Positions 45,729 to 54,453 of a stretch of 64,000 nt of DNA are shown here, one piece after another (within the stretch, counting starts at the first letter, position 1; each line of letters begins with the position of its first letter). A program made the position numbers and the translations under genes. Origin of the DNA: WTJO01 sp965660165 (GTDB taxonomy: Bacteria; Pseudomonadota; Alphaproteobacteria; Puniceispirillales; Puniceispirillaceae); the NCBI GenBank assembly GCA_965660165.1, contig CBFHYU010000002.1, positions 123,642 to 187,641 on the forward strand. Reading direction: 5' to 3'. The notes beneath the pieces are model-generated. The model had not been told where the DNA came from and did not search any database. It saw only the letters and a program-made list of their open reading frames with translations.

Positions 45729-45757
45729 TTGATATTTTGTCAACTTTCCTGTAGAAA
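45729..45757 (+). promoter_or_regulatory. Candidate rplY promoter
   Basis: TTGATA (45729-45734) and TAGAAA (45752-45757) separated by 17 bases, in the 175-base gap between prs and rplY. It predicts a leader of about 105-110 bases. Confidence 0.4.
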
Positions 45758-45872
45758 AACGCACCGTCATGCACCCCTGGAGGCATGGCATAATTCAGCC
45801 CGCCTGCCACGCTCGCATTGATAGGCTTGCATGTTAGGCAAAACAGGCTGTTACATGATAAGGAGACATATT

Positions 45873-46511
45873 ATGTCAGAAACTACTCAAATTAACGCGA
45901 TTTCGCGTTCTCGGGTCGGTAAGGGGTCCGCCCGTGCGGCACGCCGCGCAGGCAGAATCCCTGCTGTCATCTATGGTGACAAGCAACCACCAATTACAAT
46001 TGAAATTGAAGATAGAATCGTAAGAAAAGTGATTAACGAGCCAGGTATTTTTGGCCGCTTGCTGAAAATCAATGTTGATGGCAAATCAACAACGGTTCTA
46101 ACACGTGATATCCAGTTTCATCCTGTAACTGATGTGCCATTGCATCTGGATATGTTGCGCGTAGGCGCTAGCTCGAAAGTGGCTGTTGGCGTACCTGTGG
46201 AATTTATCAATCATGAATTATCACCTGGTCTGAAAATTGGCGGTGTGTTGAATATCGTCCGCCATGAAGTTGAACTGTTATGTCCGGCTGGTGATATTCC
46301 TGAAAAAATCACAGTTGATCTAGATGATGTGAAAATTGGTGATTCTATTCATATCAGCGCTATCGCTCTGCCTGAAGGTGTTGAGCCTACTATTACAGAT
46401 CGTGACTTCACAGTAGCCACATTACAGTCACCTGGCGGTGGTGTTAAGAATGAAGATGAAGAAGGCGAAGATAACGCAGAAGACGCAACAGAAGAAGAAG
46501 ATACCGAATAG
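45873..46511 (+). CDS. rplY: 50S ribosomal protein L25, long (Ctc) form
   Basis: Binds 5S rRNA in the large subunit. The 212 residues comprise the L25 domain (RSRVGKGSARAARRAGRIPAV, ITIEIEDR) and the C-terminal TL5/Ctc beta domain (VELLCPAGDIPEKITVDL), ending in an acidic tail. The ATG at 45873 follows AAGGAGACATATT. A longer frame from 45831 adds 14 unrelated residues. A strong terminator follows. Confidence 0.97.
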   Translation: MSETTQINAISRSRVGKGSARAARRAGRIPAVIYGDKQPPITIEIEDRIVRKVINEPGIFGRLLKINVDGKSTTVLTRDIQFHPVTDVPLHLDMLRVGASSKVAVGVPVEFINHELSPGLKIGGVLNIVRHEVELLCPAGDIPEKITVDLDDVKIGDSIHISAIALPEGVEPTITDRDFTVATLQSPGGGVKNEDEEGEDNAEDATEEEDTE

Positions 46512-46557
46512 ACGGTTTTTGCTTCACCTCACTTGCGCAACGCTAGCGTAACTAGAC

Positions 46558-46594
46558 GGGCAGATGCTGTGTTGATACCTCATCTGCCCTTTTT
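46558..46594 (+). terminator. Rho-independent terminator of rplY
   Basis: A 9-bp stem, GGGCAGATG (46558-46566) and CATCTGCCC (46581-46589), with a 14-base loop, followed by TTTTT. It lies about 47 bases after the rplY stop. Confidence 0.85.
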
Positions 46595-46664
46595 ATTTGC
46601 TGATTAACACTATCAATCGCTATTATCAGCACCAGATGGCGCATTATATCTCAGGATAATCATC

Positions 46665-47267
46665 ATGAAATTATGGGTCGGGCTTGGAAATCCTGGAACT
46701 GCGTATGCCAAAAACAGGCATAATGTCGGCTTTATGGCTGTAGACAGGTTGGCAGACGCATATTCATTTTCTGGCTGGAAACGTTCTGGCAGTGCAGAGA
46801 CATGCTCAGGGCTGGTTGGCAGGCACAAAATCATCCTGCTTAAGCCGCTTTCCTTTATGAATAAATCTGGCTTGCCAGTGGCTCAAACAGCGCGTTTCTA
46901 TAAAATCCCGCCAGAGCAGGTCACGATATTTTATGATGAAATTGATCTTGATAAAGGCAAGGTGCGCGTAAGGCAGGGCGGCGGGCATGGCGGGCATAAC
47001 GGAATACGCGATATTGATAGGCATTTAGAAAAACACTATTGGCGGGTGCGTATCGGTGTTGGCAGACCTGAGCATAAATCAGATGTGCATAATTGGGTGC
47101 TATCTGATTTTTCAGGTCACGATAAACAGATGTGGCTTGACAGTCTTTTTGATGCCATCACAGATGAGGCAACTAGGCTGGCTGATGATGATCAAAACGG
47201 CTTTGCCTCACGGCTTGCCTATCTTGCCCCCGCCCCAAAATTAGACGCATCGAAACACACAGATTAG
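46665..47267 (+). CDS. pth: Peptidyl-tRNA hydrolase
   Basis: Releases tRNA from prematurely dropped peptidyl-tRNA. The 200 residues contain VGLGNPGTAYAKNRHNVGF with the catalytic histidine and asparagine, KPLSFMNKSG, and the GGGHGGHNGIRDI loop. The length is normal. It lies between rplY and ychF, the usual alphaproteobacterial order. Confidence 0.97.
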   Translation: MKLWVGLGNPGTAYAKNRHNVGFMAVDRLADAYSFSGWKRSGSAETCSGLVGRHKIILLKPLSFMNKSGLPVAQTARFYKIPPEQVTIFYDEIDLDKGKVRVRQGGGHGGHNGIRDIDRHLEKHYWRVRIGVGRPEHKSDVHNWVLSDFSGHDKQMWLDSLFDAITDEATRLADDDQNGFASRLAYLAPAPKLDASKHTD

Positions 47268-47291
47268 CGTGACGGCAATCAGGAGAGTATT

Positions 47292-48392
47292 ATGGGATTT
47301 AACTGCGGAATTGTAGGGCTGCCAAATGTTGGCAAATCTACCTTATTTAATGCGCTTACCAAAACAGCCGCCGCAGATGCGGCGAATTATCCATTTTGCA
47401 CAATTGAGCCAAATACGGGGCGGGTAGCCGTGCCAGATATTCGGCTAGCACAAATTGCAGAATTGGCAAAATCTGCTGAAATCATCCCTACCTTTTTGGA
47501 ATTTGTGGATATTGCAGGGTTGGTGAAAGGCGCCTCGCAAGGCGAAGGGCTAGGCAATCAATTTCTTGCCAATATTCGCGAGGTAGATGCAATTATCCAT
47601 GTATTGCGCTGTTTTGAAGATGAAGATATCACCCATGTTGATGGTGATATTGACCCGATACGTGACGCCGCCACAGTCGAAACTGAATTGATGCTTGCTG
47701 ATATGGATAGTCTGGAACGGCGCATGCCAGCCCTTACTAAGAAAATCAGAGGCGGAGACAAGCAAGCAGCTGCAGATCTGGCATTGATGGAATTGATATT
47801 TGCTTGCCTTTCAGAAGGCCAGCCAGCGCGTGCTACACCCTCACTGACAACAGATCAGCGTCTCAGACTGCCTGCCCTTCAGCTATTAACAACAAAGCCG
47901 GTATTATATGTGTGTAATGTAGCAGAAGACCAAACCATGACAGGCAACAGCCTAACCCAGAAGGTTGCGGAAAAAGCAGACGCTGAACAGGCGGCATGCG
48001 TGATTGTATCTGCCGCTATTGAGGCGGAAATTGCAATGCTTGATGATGCAGATGCAGCCGAATTTCTGTCTGAACTTGGACTGTCGGAGGCAGGGCTAAA
48101 CCGACTTATCCGCGCAGGCTATGGCTTGCTTGACCTGCTTACCTTTTTCACTGCAGGCCCGAAAGAGGCGCGTGCATGGACAGTGCAACGCAACGCAACC
48201 GCGCCAATGGCGGCAGGGGTCATCCATACAGATTTTCAGCGCGGCTTTATTCGGGCTGAGACGATAGCGTTTGATGATTATATTGCCTGTCAGGGCGAGG
48301 CAGGCGCGAAGGAAAAAGGTAAATTGCGTGTTGAAGGCGCAGACTATCAGGTTGCGGATGGTGATATATTTCACTTCCGCTTTAATGTCTGA
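47292..48392 (+). CDS. ychF: Redox-regulated ATPase/GTPase YchF
   Basis: Universally conserved Obg-related P-loop protein that prefers ATP. The 366 residues show the P-loop GLPNVGKSTLFNAL, DIAGLVKGASQGEGLGNQFL, the modified G4 motif in YVCNVAED (NVAE replacing NKxD, as expected for ATP preference) and a C-terminal TGS domain. CAGGAG precedes the ATG, and it is 24 bases after pth. A bidirectional terminator separates it from petC. Confidence 0.97.
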   Translation: MGFNCGIVGLPNVGKSTLFNALTKTAAADAANYPFCTIEPNTGRVAVPDIRLAQIAELAKSAEIIPTFLEFVDIAGLVKGASQGEGLGNQFLANIREVDAIIHVLRCFEDEDITHVDGDIDPIRDAATVETELMLADMDSLERRMPALTKKIRGGDKQAAADLALMELIFACLSEGQPARATPSLTTDQRLRLPALQLLTTKPVLYVCNVAEDQTMTGNSLTQKVAEKADAEQAACVIVSAAIEAEIAMLDDADAAEFLSELGLSEAGLNRLIRAGYGLLDLLTFFTAGPKEARAWTVQRNATAPMAAGVIHTDFQRGFIRAETIAFDDYIACQGEAGAKEKGKLRVEGADYQVADGDIFHFRFNV

Positions 48393-48411
48393 TCTTACTG
48401 TGATGTCATGC

Positions 48412-48444
48412 AAAAAGGGTATCTGTTGCCAGATACCCTTTTTT
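48412..48444. terminator. Bidirectional terminator between ychF and petC
   Basis: A 14-bp stem, AAAAAGGGTATCTG (48412-48425) and its complement (48430-48443), around a 4-base loop. The A-run and T-run at the two edges let it work on both strands, serving the convergent ychF and petABC transcripts. Confidence 0.92.
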
Positions 48445-48472
48445 AATAGGCTCGCTATAAGCGCATAACAGC

Positions 48473-49234
48473 TTATGCTTTTTTCACATCTGACCAGATG
48501 AATTTCATTGCGCCATAGCTTACACCAACTAGCAAGATCAGGAAGGTGATAACCGCAACGCCTGTGCGCTTTCTGGTTTCAAGGAATGGCTCGGCAGTCC
48601 ATGCCAGAAAATTCACCAGATCTTTAGCGTGACCATCAATAGAACTATCTGCATTATCGGCATATTCCACATCTGCGCCATAAAGCGGCTGTGGCATGGC
48701 AATCATATGGCCTGAATAGGCCGCATTATAATACATGCCTTCTGGCACTGTCGTATCAGCAGGTGCATCGCCATATGAGGTAAGCAGGCTATATAGATAA
48801 TCCGCGCCATTTGGACGCGCCTTATAGATAAGGGACAAATCTGGAGGATACGCACCATTATTGGCAGCCCGCGCGGCATTATCATTTGGATAGGGTGATG
48901 GCATGCGGTCAGCAGGAATGCCTGGACGGGTAAACATCTCGCCCTCATCATTCGGGCCATCTTCAATATCATATTCAGCAGCAATCGCTTTGATTTCTGC
49001 ATCTGAATATCCCAAATCTGCCAGATTGCGGAAGGCCACATATTTCAGTGAATGACAGCTTGCGCACACTTCACGATATACCTGAAAACCACGCTGCATT
49101 GAGGCCTTATCAAAATGGCCGAACGGGCCTGAAAATGACCAGTCTCCCTGTTTTAATGTCACATCTCCACTACCAGCGGCTAATACAGGCAGGCTCATAA
49201 ACATACCTATCAGACTTACTAGAAACCGTCTCAT
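48473..49234 (-). CDS. petC: Cytochrome c1 of the bc1 complex
   Basis: Haem subunit passing electrons from the Rieske protein to cytochrome c. The 253 residues begin with a cleavable signal peptide (to about residue 20, ending LAAG), then the haem site CASCH at 57-61, candidate distal-methionine region HMIAMPQPL, and a C-terminal anchor helix near 225-247. Its ATG overlaps the petB stop by 4 bases. Confidence 0.97.
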   Translation of the reverse strand: MRRFLVSLIGMFMSLPVLAAGSGDVTLKQGDWSFSGPFGHFDKASMQRGFQVYREVCASCHSLKYVAFRNLADLGYSDAEIKAIAAEYDIEDGPNDEGEMFTRPGIPADRMPSPYPNDNAARAANNGAYPPDLSLIYKARPNGADYLYSLLTSYGDAPADTTVPEGMYYNAAYSGHMIAMPQPLYGADVEYADNADSSIDGHAKDLVNFLAWTAEPFLETRKRTGVAVITFLILLVGVSYGAMKFIWSDVKKA

Positions 49235-50493
49235 TCTACTTTCTCCTTTGGTGCAGACATCGCACCTGCAAGCCCCCCGCCTGCTGCATTAAAAATCGGT
49301 TTTGAAATGGATTGAGGTAGTGGTTTTGGTGTTTCAACCACAGACAATACAGGCAGGATGATCAAGAAGTGAGCAAAATACCAAAGTGTTGCCAGACGTC
49401 CAATAAGAACATAAATACCTTCTGCTGGCATTGCGCCAATATAGCCAAGTATTAGACAGTCAATAAATAGCAGCCAGAAGAAAATCTTGAAGATAGGGCG
49501 GAAACGTGCCGAACGAATTGGCGAGCGATCTAGCCATGGCAGGACAAACAACACAGCAATTGCCCCAAACATTGCCAATACCCCACCCAGCTTGTCAGGC
49601 ACAGCACGCAAAATCGCATAGAAAGGCAAGAAATACCATTCTGGCACAATATGGGCAGGTGTCTGCAACGCATTAGCAGGAATATAATTATCTGGATGAC
49701 CCATCATATTTGGCACAAAAAACACTGCCGCCGCAAAGAATGTCAGAAACACAGACAATCCAAAGAAATCCTTAATGGTATAGTAAGGGTGGAATGGCAA
49801 TGTGTCTTGCGAGCCTCTTGTATCAATGCCCAACGGGTTATTTGAGCCAAAGCGGTGCAGGGCTACTAGATGCAACACAACCACCCCGACAATCACGAAT
49901 GGCAACAAATAATGAAGCGCAAAAAATCTGTTTAATGTTGGGTTATCAACTGAAAACCCGCCCCATAACCACGTCACAATATTCTCGCCCACAAGCGGAA
50001 TTGCCGAGAATAGGTTGGTAATCACAGTCGCGCCCCAGAATGACATCTGACCCCAAGGCAATACATATCCCATAAAGGCAGTTGCCATCATCAACAACAG
50101 AATCAGCACACCCAGCATCCACAGCAATTCGCGTGGCGCTTTATATGAGCCATAATACAGCCCTCTGAAAATATGGATAAATACCACAATGAAGAAGAAG
50201 CTAGCGCCATTCATGTGGATATAGCGAATTAGCCAGCCATGATTTACATCACGCATAATGCGTTCAACTGAATCAAACGCATATTCTGTATGCGCGGTAT
50301 AGCTCATAGCAAGCGCAATACCAGTGACAATCATAATCACCAGTGAAATGCCTGCAAGCGAGCCAAAATTCCAGAAATAATTCAGATTTTTAGGTGTTGG
50401 ATATTCATTAGCTTCATGATCTAGAAAGCTGAAAATAGGCAATCTATGATCAATCCAGCTTATAACAGGGTTTTTAAACTCTTTGATTTCCAT
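49231..50493 (-). CDS. petB: Cytochrome b of the bc1 complex
   Basis: Membrane core of complex III with two b haems and two quinone sites. The 420 residues show about eight helices, GWLIRYIHMNGASFFF, RGLYYGSYK, GYVLPWGQMSFWGATV, the Qo-site PEWY motif in HIVPEWYFLPFYAILR, and paired histidines in helices B and D (HYLLPFVIVG and the following VVLHLVALHRFG). It is a full-length cytochrome b, not the split b6/IV form. Confidence 0.97.
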   Translation of the reverse strand: MEIKEFKNPVISWIDHRLPIFSFLDHEANEYPTPKNLNYFWNFGSLAGISLVIMIVTGIALAMSYTAHTEYAFDSVERIMRDVNHGWLIRYIHMNGASFFFIVVFIHIFRGLYYGSYKAPRELLWMLGVLILLLMMATAFMGYVLPWGQMSFWGATVITNLFSAIPLVGENIVTWLWGGFSVDNPTLNRFFALHYLLPFVIVGVVVLHLVALHRFGSNNPLGIDTRGSQDTLPFHPYYTIKDFFGLSVFLTFFAAAVFFVPNMMGHPDNYIPANALQTPAHIVPEWYFLPFYAILRAVPDKLGGVLAMFGAIAVLFVLPWLDRSPIRSARFRPIFKIFFWLLFIDCLILGYIGAMPAEGIYVLIGRLATLWYFAHFLIILPVLSVVETPKPLPQSISKPIFNAAGGGLAGAMSAPKEKVE

Positions 50494-50550
50494 TACTAAT
50501 TCCCTTTTCCCGTAAGGTTATAGGCAGCGACTATTGCGCTATGTTCTGTA

Positions 50551-51108
50551 TCAGCCAATGCGAATGACATTATCTGACAAGAAGGCATAAGGCGGCACTT
50601 CAAGATTTGTAGGCGCCGGCCCCTTACGAATGCGTCCTGATGCGTCATAATGTGAACCATGACATGGGCAGAACCAACCATCATACTCGCCTCTCACTTC
50701 ACCAATTTTCTGGCCAAGCGGCACACATCCAAGATGCGTACATACGCCAAGAACAACAAGATATTCTGGCTTTTGAGCGCGGGTATCATCGCCTTCTGGG
50801 TCACGCAATCCATCCATATCCACATCATTTGCCTGTCTGATTTCTTCAGCCGTACGGTGACGGATAAAGACAGGCTTGCCACGCCATTTCAGCGTGATTG
50901 ACTGACCTTCTGCAATTTTTGAAATATCAACTTCAATGCTGGCCAGTGCCAATGTATCTGCTGCTGGATTCATCTGGTCGATAAGCGGCCACGCAAATGC
51001 GCCTGCACCAACAGCCCCCATTGCATAGCTAGCCACCACAATAAAATCACGACGTGATTTACCGTCTGATGCTGCTAGCGCATCTTGTTTTGATTTTGAC
51101 TTTGCCAT
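50551..51108 (-). CDS. petA: Rieske iron-sulfur protein of the bc1 complex
   Basis: Carries the mobile 2Fe-2S cluster oxidising ubiquinol. The 185 residues start with a twin-arginine-type sequence (RRDF at 19-22) and an uncleaved membrane anchor. Cluster ligands are in CTHLGC (Cys123, His125) and CPCHGSHYD (Cys147, His150), with the disulfide partners Cys128 and Cys149. It is the first gene of petABC. Confidence 0.97.
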   Translation of the reverse strand: MAKSKSKQDALAASDGKSRRDFIVVASYAMGAVGAGAFAWPLIDQMNPAADTLALASIEVDISKIAEGQSITLKWRGKPVFIRHRTAEEIRQANDVDMDGLRDPEGDDTRAQKPEYLVVLGVCTHLGCVPLGQKIGEVRGEYDGWFCPCHGSHYDASGRIRKGPAPTNLEVPPYAFLSDNVIRIG

Positions 51109-51282
51109 ATTCCCCTCTTGCCGATGTGAACGTCTTACCTAAAATTCTGTTCCTGTAAAAAAGACTCTCGAACGCGTGATATATCCTTTTTATGACAACT
51201 GCTTTCTGTTTACACGCTTTTCCTATCAAAGCAGAGATGGTTTTCCCACCCCTAAACGCAAATTTTTTCACACTTTAGACCA

Positions 51283-51311
51283 AAAATATTATCTCTGGCA
51301 CTTATTTTCAA
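51283..51311 (-). promoter_or_regulatory. Candidate petABC promoter
   Basis: On minus, TTGAAA (51306-51311) and TATTTT (51283-51288) are 17 bases apart, in the 238-base AT-rich gap between hemF and petA. It predicts a leader of about 165 bases. A PetR-type binding site was not recognised. Confidence 0.35.
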
Positions 51312-51346
51312 ATTCTATACTGCCTGACATCGAAAAAACATCACGA

Positions 51347-52261
51347 TTAGGGCCATTTTACTTCAGGCGGCAGGCTCATCAAAATAGCCTCAATATTTCC
51401 GCCTGTCTTTAGCCCGAATAAGGTTCCTCTGTCATATAGCAAATTAAATTCAACATAACGGCCACGTTTGACAAGCTGTTTATCTCTATCCTCTGCGCTC
51501 CAGCGGCGGTTCATATTCTGGCTGACAATCTCGCAATAACTATCTGAAAAACAGGTGCCAACATCTTGGGTAAAGCCTAAATCAGCCTGATAATCCCCAC
51601 TATTCAGATAATCATAAAAAATGCCACCTACCCCTCTGGCCTCTTCACGGTGAGGCAAATAAAAATACTCATCACACCAAGATTTGAACTTTGGATAATA
51701 GCTGTCATCATGCCTATCGCAACAGGCTTTGAAATTATTGTGAAACAGGGTCTGTTCTGCCTGTGCTGGCATTACAGGTGTTAAATCACCGCCGCCCCCA
51801 AACCAGCTTTTGGAGGTCACAATAAAGCGTGTATTCATATGGGCAGCAGGCACAAACGGATTTTGCGGATGAGCCACCAGCGATATCCCACCTGCCCAAA
51901 AATCACCTGTATCTTCTGCGCCTGGAATAGAGCCTTTGAATTCCGATGAGAATTGACCATGCACCACCGAAATATTCACCCCAACCTTCTCAAACACCCT
52001 GCCATGCATCACACTAATCTCGCCGCCACCGCCGCCGTCACGTTGCCAGACCTTGCGCGCAAATTTGCCCGCATCTTGCGGCTCTGACATTTTGCCATCT
52101 GAATGGCAAGATTTTGGGTCTGTTATGTCAGCATCTGCTTCTATCTGCTCAAAGCGCGCGCATATATCATCACGCAATTCTTTAAACCAAGCCGCCGCCT
52201 GTTCTTTTTGGACAGACAGCTCATCATCTGATGGCTGTGTGGTCTTGTGTGTTTGTGGCAT
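51347..52261 (-). CDS. hemF: Oxygen-dependent coproporphyrinogen III oxidase
   Basis: Converts coproporphyrinogen III to protoporphyrinogen IX using oxygen, in haem synthesis. The 304 residues include ISVMHGRVFEKVGVNISVVHG, SLVAHPQNPFVPAAHMNTRF, the signature FGGGGDLTPV (preceded by W), YLPHREEARGVGGIFYD and GRYVEFNLLYDRGT. An oxygen-dependent enzyme indicates aerobic growth. It lies upstream of petABC, whose cytochromes need haem. Confidence 0.97.
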   Translation of the reverse strand: MPQTHKTTQPSDDELSVQKEQAAAWFKELRDDICARFEQIEADADITDPKSCHSDGKMSEPQDAGKFARKVWQRDGGGGGEISVMHGRVFEKVGVNISVVHGQFSSEFKGSIPGAEDTGDFWAGGISLVAHPQNPFVPAAHMNTRFIVTSKSWFGGGGDLTPVMPAQAEQTLFHNNFKACCDRHDDSYYPKFKSWCDEYFYLPHREEARGVGGIFYDYLNSGDYQADLGFTQDVGTCFSDSYCEIVSQNMNRRWSAEDRDKQLVKRGRYVEFNLLYDRGTLFGLKTGGNIEAILMSLPPEVKWP

Positions 52262-52309
52262 CTATCTACCGCTTCACGTCTCGACAATTTTATGCATTAG
52301 CGATGCGAT

Positions 52310-53554
52310 TCAGGACAGTAATTCTGCTTTTGTTAGGCTAAAACCACTATCAATCCAGCGTTGGGTAAGCCTATCTAGGATGTCCCCAACCTCGCGGCCG
52401 CTTACGTTATATCTTACTATAACGTCTTGGCCTGAAATGGGACAGGTAGGCCGAGCAAAAAAGACAATTTGCCGCATCCTGCTTTCCTGCCAGCGATATA
52501 TGCCTGAAACACAGCCCTGCCAATAAGCGAGAGCCGCCTGCTTTTCCAGTCTGAAACAGCTTTTCTGCCAGTCATCCCCATCAAGCGCAAGGCGTGCAAA
52601 TAACACATCTTCTTTACCAGATAGAAGCCTGATATTGCTAAGCAGTGCCTTTTGCTGGCTTCGGCTTAACCTCAGATGAGAGCCTATCGCCTGTACAAGC
52701 ACCTTCCTATCTGAGGCAACCAGCACCAGCTGATCAGCAAGCTCTGCGGTTGAAAACCAGCCTGCTAGCTGGCTATCTGCCAAAGGGCTTTTATCATTGG
52801 CAAGAAATTTGGCGGCGATAGGCGCGCCTAATATCGCCCTATCAACCCCAAGCCTGTTCATAAGGTGCAAGGCTCTGCTAACAGCCGCACCTGCAAATAT
52901 TCTGCTTAATTCAGCTGTTTTCCGCTCAGCAGACAGGTGGACAAGCTTCTGTGTTTGCGATTTCATCACCTCTAACGCAGTAGGTGACATGTGCAATTCT
53001 GGATATTCCGATAGCAAGCGAATGCCGCGCAATAGTCGCAAATAATCTTCTTCTAGACGCTGTGTTGCATCTCCTATAAAGCGCAACTGTCTAGCAGATA
53101 AATCAGCAATCCCGCCGCACGGGTCAAACAGCTCACCTTCGCTATTAAGATATATCGCATTGATGGTAAAATCACGCCGCTGTGCATCGCGTTGCCAGTC
53201 ATCTGTAAACCTAGTATCTGCATGCCTGCCATCTGTGTCCAAATCATAGCGCAACTGGGTAATTTCAGCCTTATGATCACCAATGACTAGCGTGACTGTG
53301 CCATGAGACAGGCCAGTCGGGAACACCTTAAACTTAGCTGTCTCAGCAAGCTGGATAAAGCGCTCAATCGGGATATTTACCGCAAAATCAAGATCACCTT
53401 TTTTAACGCTAGGGGTTTGCCAGCCAGCTAGCGCATCACGTACCGCACCGCCTACCAGCCTGATATCTAGGCTTTGGGCGCGAGCAAAATCAAACAGACT
53501 AACAGCTAAGGGATGGCGCATCAAACCAGAGATAGTGGCAGAATCCTTAGCCAT
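52310..53554 (-). CDS. cca: CCA-adding tRNA nucleotidyltransferase / poly(A) polymerase family
   Basis: Adds or repairs the tRNA 3' CCA. The 414 residues start with the class II nucleotidyltransferase core: RLVGGAVRDALAG, KGDLDFAV with the catalytic aspartates, and RRDFTINAIYLNSEGEL, followed by the flexible-neck RFIGDATQRLEEDYLRLLRGIR. Both tRNA genes in the window already encode CCA, so repair is as likely a role as synthesis. It is 7 bases after a small membrane-protein gene. Confidence 0.92.
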   Translation of the reverse strand: MAKDSATISGLMRHPLAVSLFDFARAQSLDIRLVGGAVRDALAGWQTPSVKKGDLDFAVNIPIERFIQLAETAKFKVFPTGLSHGTVTLVIGDHKAEITQLRYDLDTDGRHADTRFTDDWQRDAQRRDFTINAIYLNSEGELFDPCGGIADLSARQLRFIGDATQRLEEDYLRLLRGIRLLSEYPELHMSPTALEVMKSQTQKLVHLSAERKTAELSRIFAGAAVSRALHLMNRLGVDRAILGAPIAAKFLANDKSPLADSQLAGWFSTAELADQLVLVASDRKVLVQAIGSHLRLSRSQQKALLSNIRLLSGKEDVLFARLALDGDDWQKSCFRLEKQAALAYWQGCVSGIYRWQESRMRQIVFFARPTCPISGQDVIVRYNVSGREVGDILDRLTQRWIDSGFSLTKAELLS

Positions 53555-53561
53555 ATTAGCC

Positions 53562-53822
53562 TTACTGTTTTGAAAACTGGCCTGATGTTATCTGGCCATC
53601 TTTGATAAAGGCAGGTTGATAGGTTGTATCAATATCAGCAGCATTATATTCAAGCAATAATGACAGCCCCATAAAACAGACCAACCCGATAGCAGCAGAT
53701 ATAATCGCCCGATATTGAAATAGGGGATGCTCACTGCCTTTCTCTTTGAGAAGTTTTGTTAATAGCGACATTACAATCAGCCCGATTACAAATGCCGCAG
53801 CAATAATTAGATATCGTTTCAT
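53562..53822 (-). CDS. Small membrane protein, DUF6111-like
   Basis: 86 residues with two membrane helices (about 3-20 and 39-58) and a C-terminal tail TTYQPAFIKDGQITSGQF. The tail resembles the Y-x-PA-xxx-DG-x-I-xx-G-x-F pattern I associate with DUF6111 proteins of Rhodospirillales-type bacteria, which commonly sit next to cca as here. No function is known. The recognition rests on memory of the motif and should be checked. Confidence 0.6.
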   Translation of the reverse strand: MKRYLIIAAAFVIGLIVMSLLTKLLKEKGSEHPLFQYRAIISAAIGLVCFMGLSLLLEYNAADIDTTYQPAFIKDGQITSGQFSKQ

Positions 53823-53896
53823 AAGCCTACCAATCTTGGTTTATGCTTTTATTTTTCCCAGATTATTCAGCATGCTAGCGTGACTAGCATTGCTCA

Positions 53897-54451
53897 TTAT
53901 CCAGTCCCTAAAACAGGTGATACTACCAGTAACATTATTTCAACTGCATATCTTATCATGATAATTCCAATGGCTGCGATACCGCCTATTGCAAGTTGGC
54001 GACAGGCAATACGGTAAAGCCAAATCAAAATCCAAATCATGATTGGTAAGGCAGCAATTTGCAGTATCATTGGCGAGGTCATCTGACCCAAAATCACAAC
54101 AAGCCCAAAAAGTACGACTTGCAAATTGCCAACCCAAAGATAGGGAACAAGAAAGCGTTCAAACCTATCTGACCTGCCAGAATAAAGCGTGATATGCCAA
54201 ATCACCAGCGCATATAGCAACACAGAAATAAGGGATGATAATGCCGTGACTATCAAAAAATACAGCCCTAGCTGGATGCTAGGCAGGATAATCACAACAA
54301 GCCCCATCGCCCAGCCTGTAAGCAAGGCCTGCCAGAATGATTGGGCTGAAAATACGAATCTATCATTCATATCAGCCCTGTTCATAATCACATCAAAGGC
54401 AGAAATAATATTATCTGCGATTGAGGGTAATTTTTGCAGCTTTTCTGCCAT
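53897..54451 (-). CDS. Unknown multi-span membrane protein, Yip1-like layout
   Basis: 184 residues with about five hydrophobic segments (near 42-60, 64-85, 105-122, 125-145, 155-180) after an amphipathic N-terminus containing SAQSFWQALLTG. The layout resembles Yip1/YIP-domain proteins, but I recognise no diagnostic motif. It follows dapE by 2 bases, so it is co-transcribed with lysine-biosynthesis genes. Base use is like its neighbours, so it is probably a genuine gene. Confidence 0.7.
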   Translation of the reverse strand: MAEKLQKLPSIADNIISAFDVIMNRADMNDRFVFSAQSFWQALLTGWAMGLVVIILPSIQLGLYFLIVTALSSLISVLLYALVIWHITLYSGRSDRFERFLVPYLWVGNLQVVLFGLVVILGQMTSPMILQIAALPIMIWILIWLYRIACRQLAIGGIAAIGIIMIRYAVEIMLLVVSPVLGTG

Positions 54452-54453
54452 TG

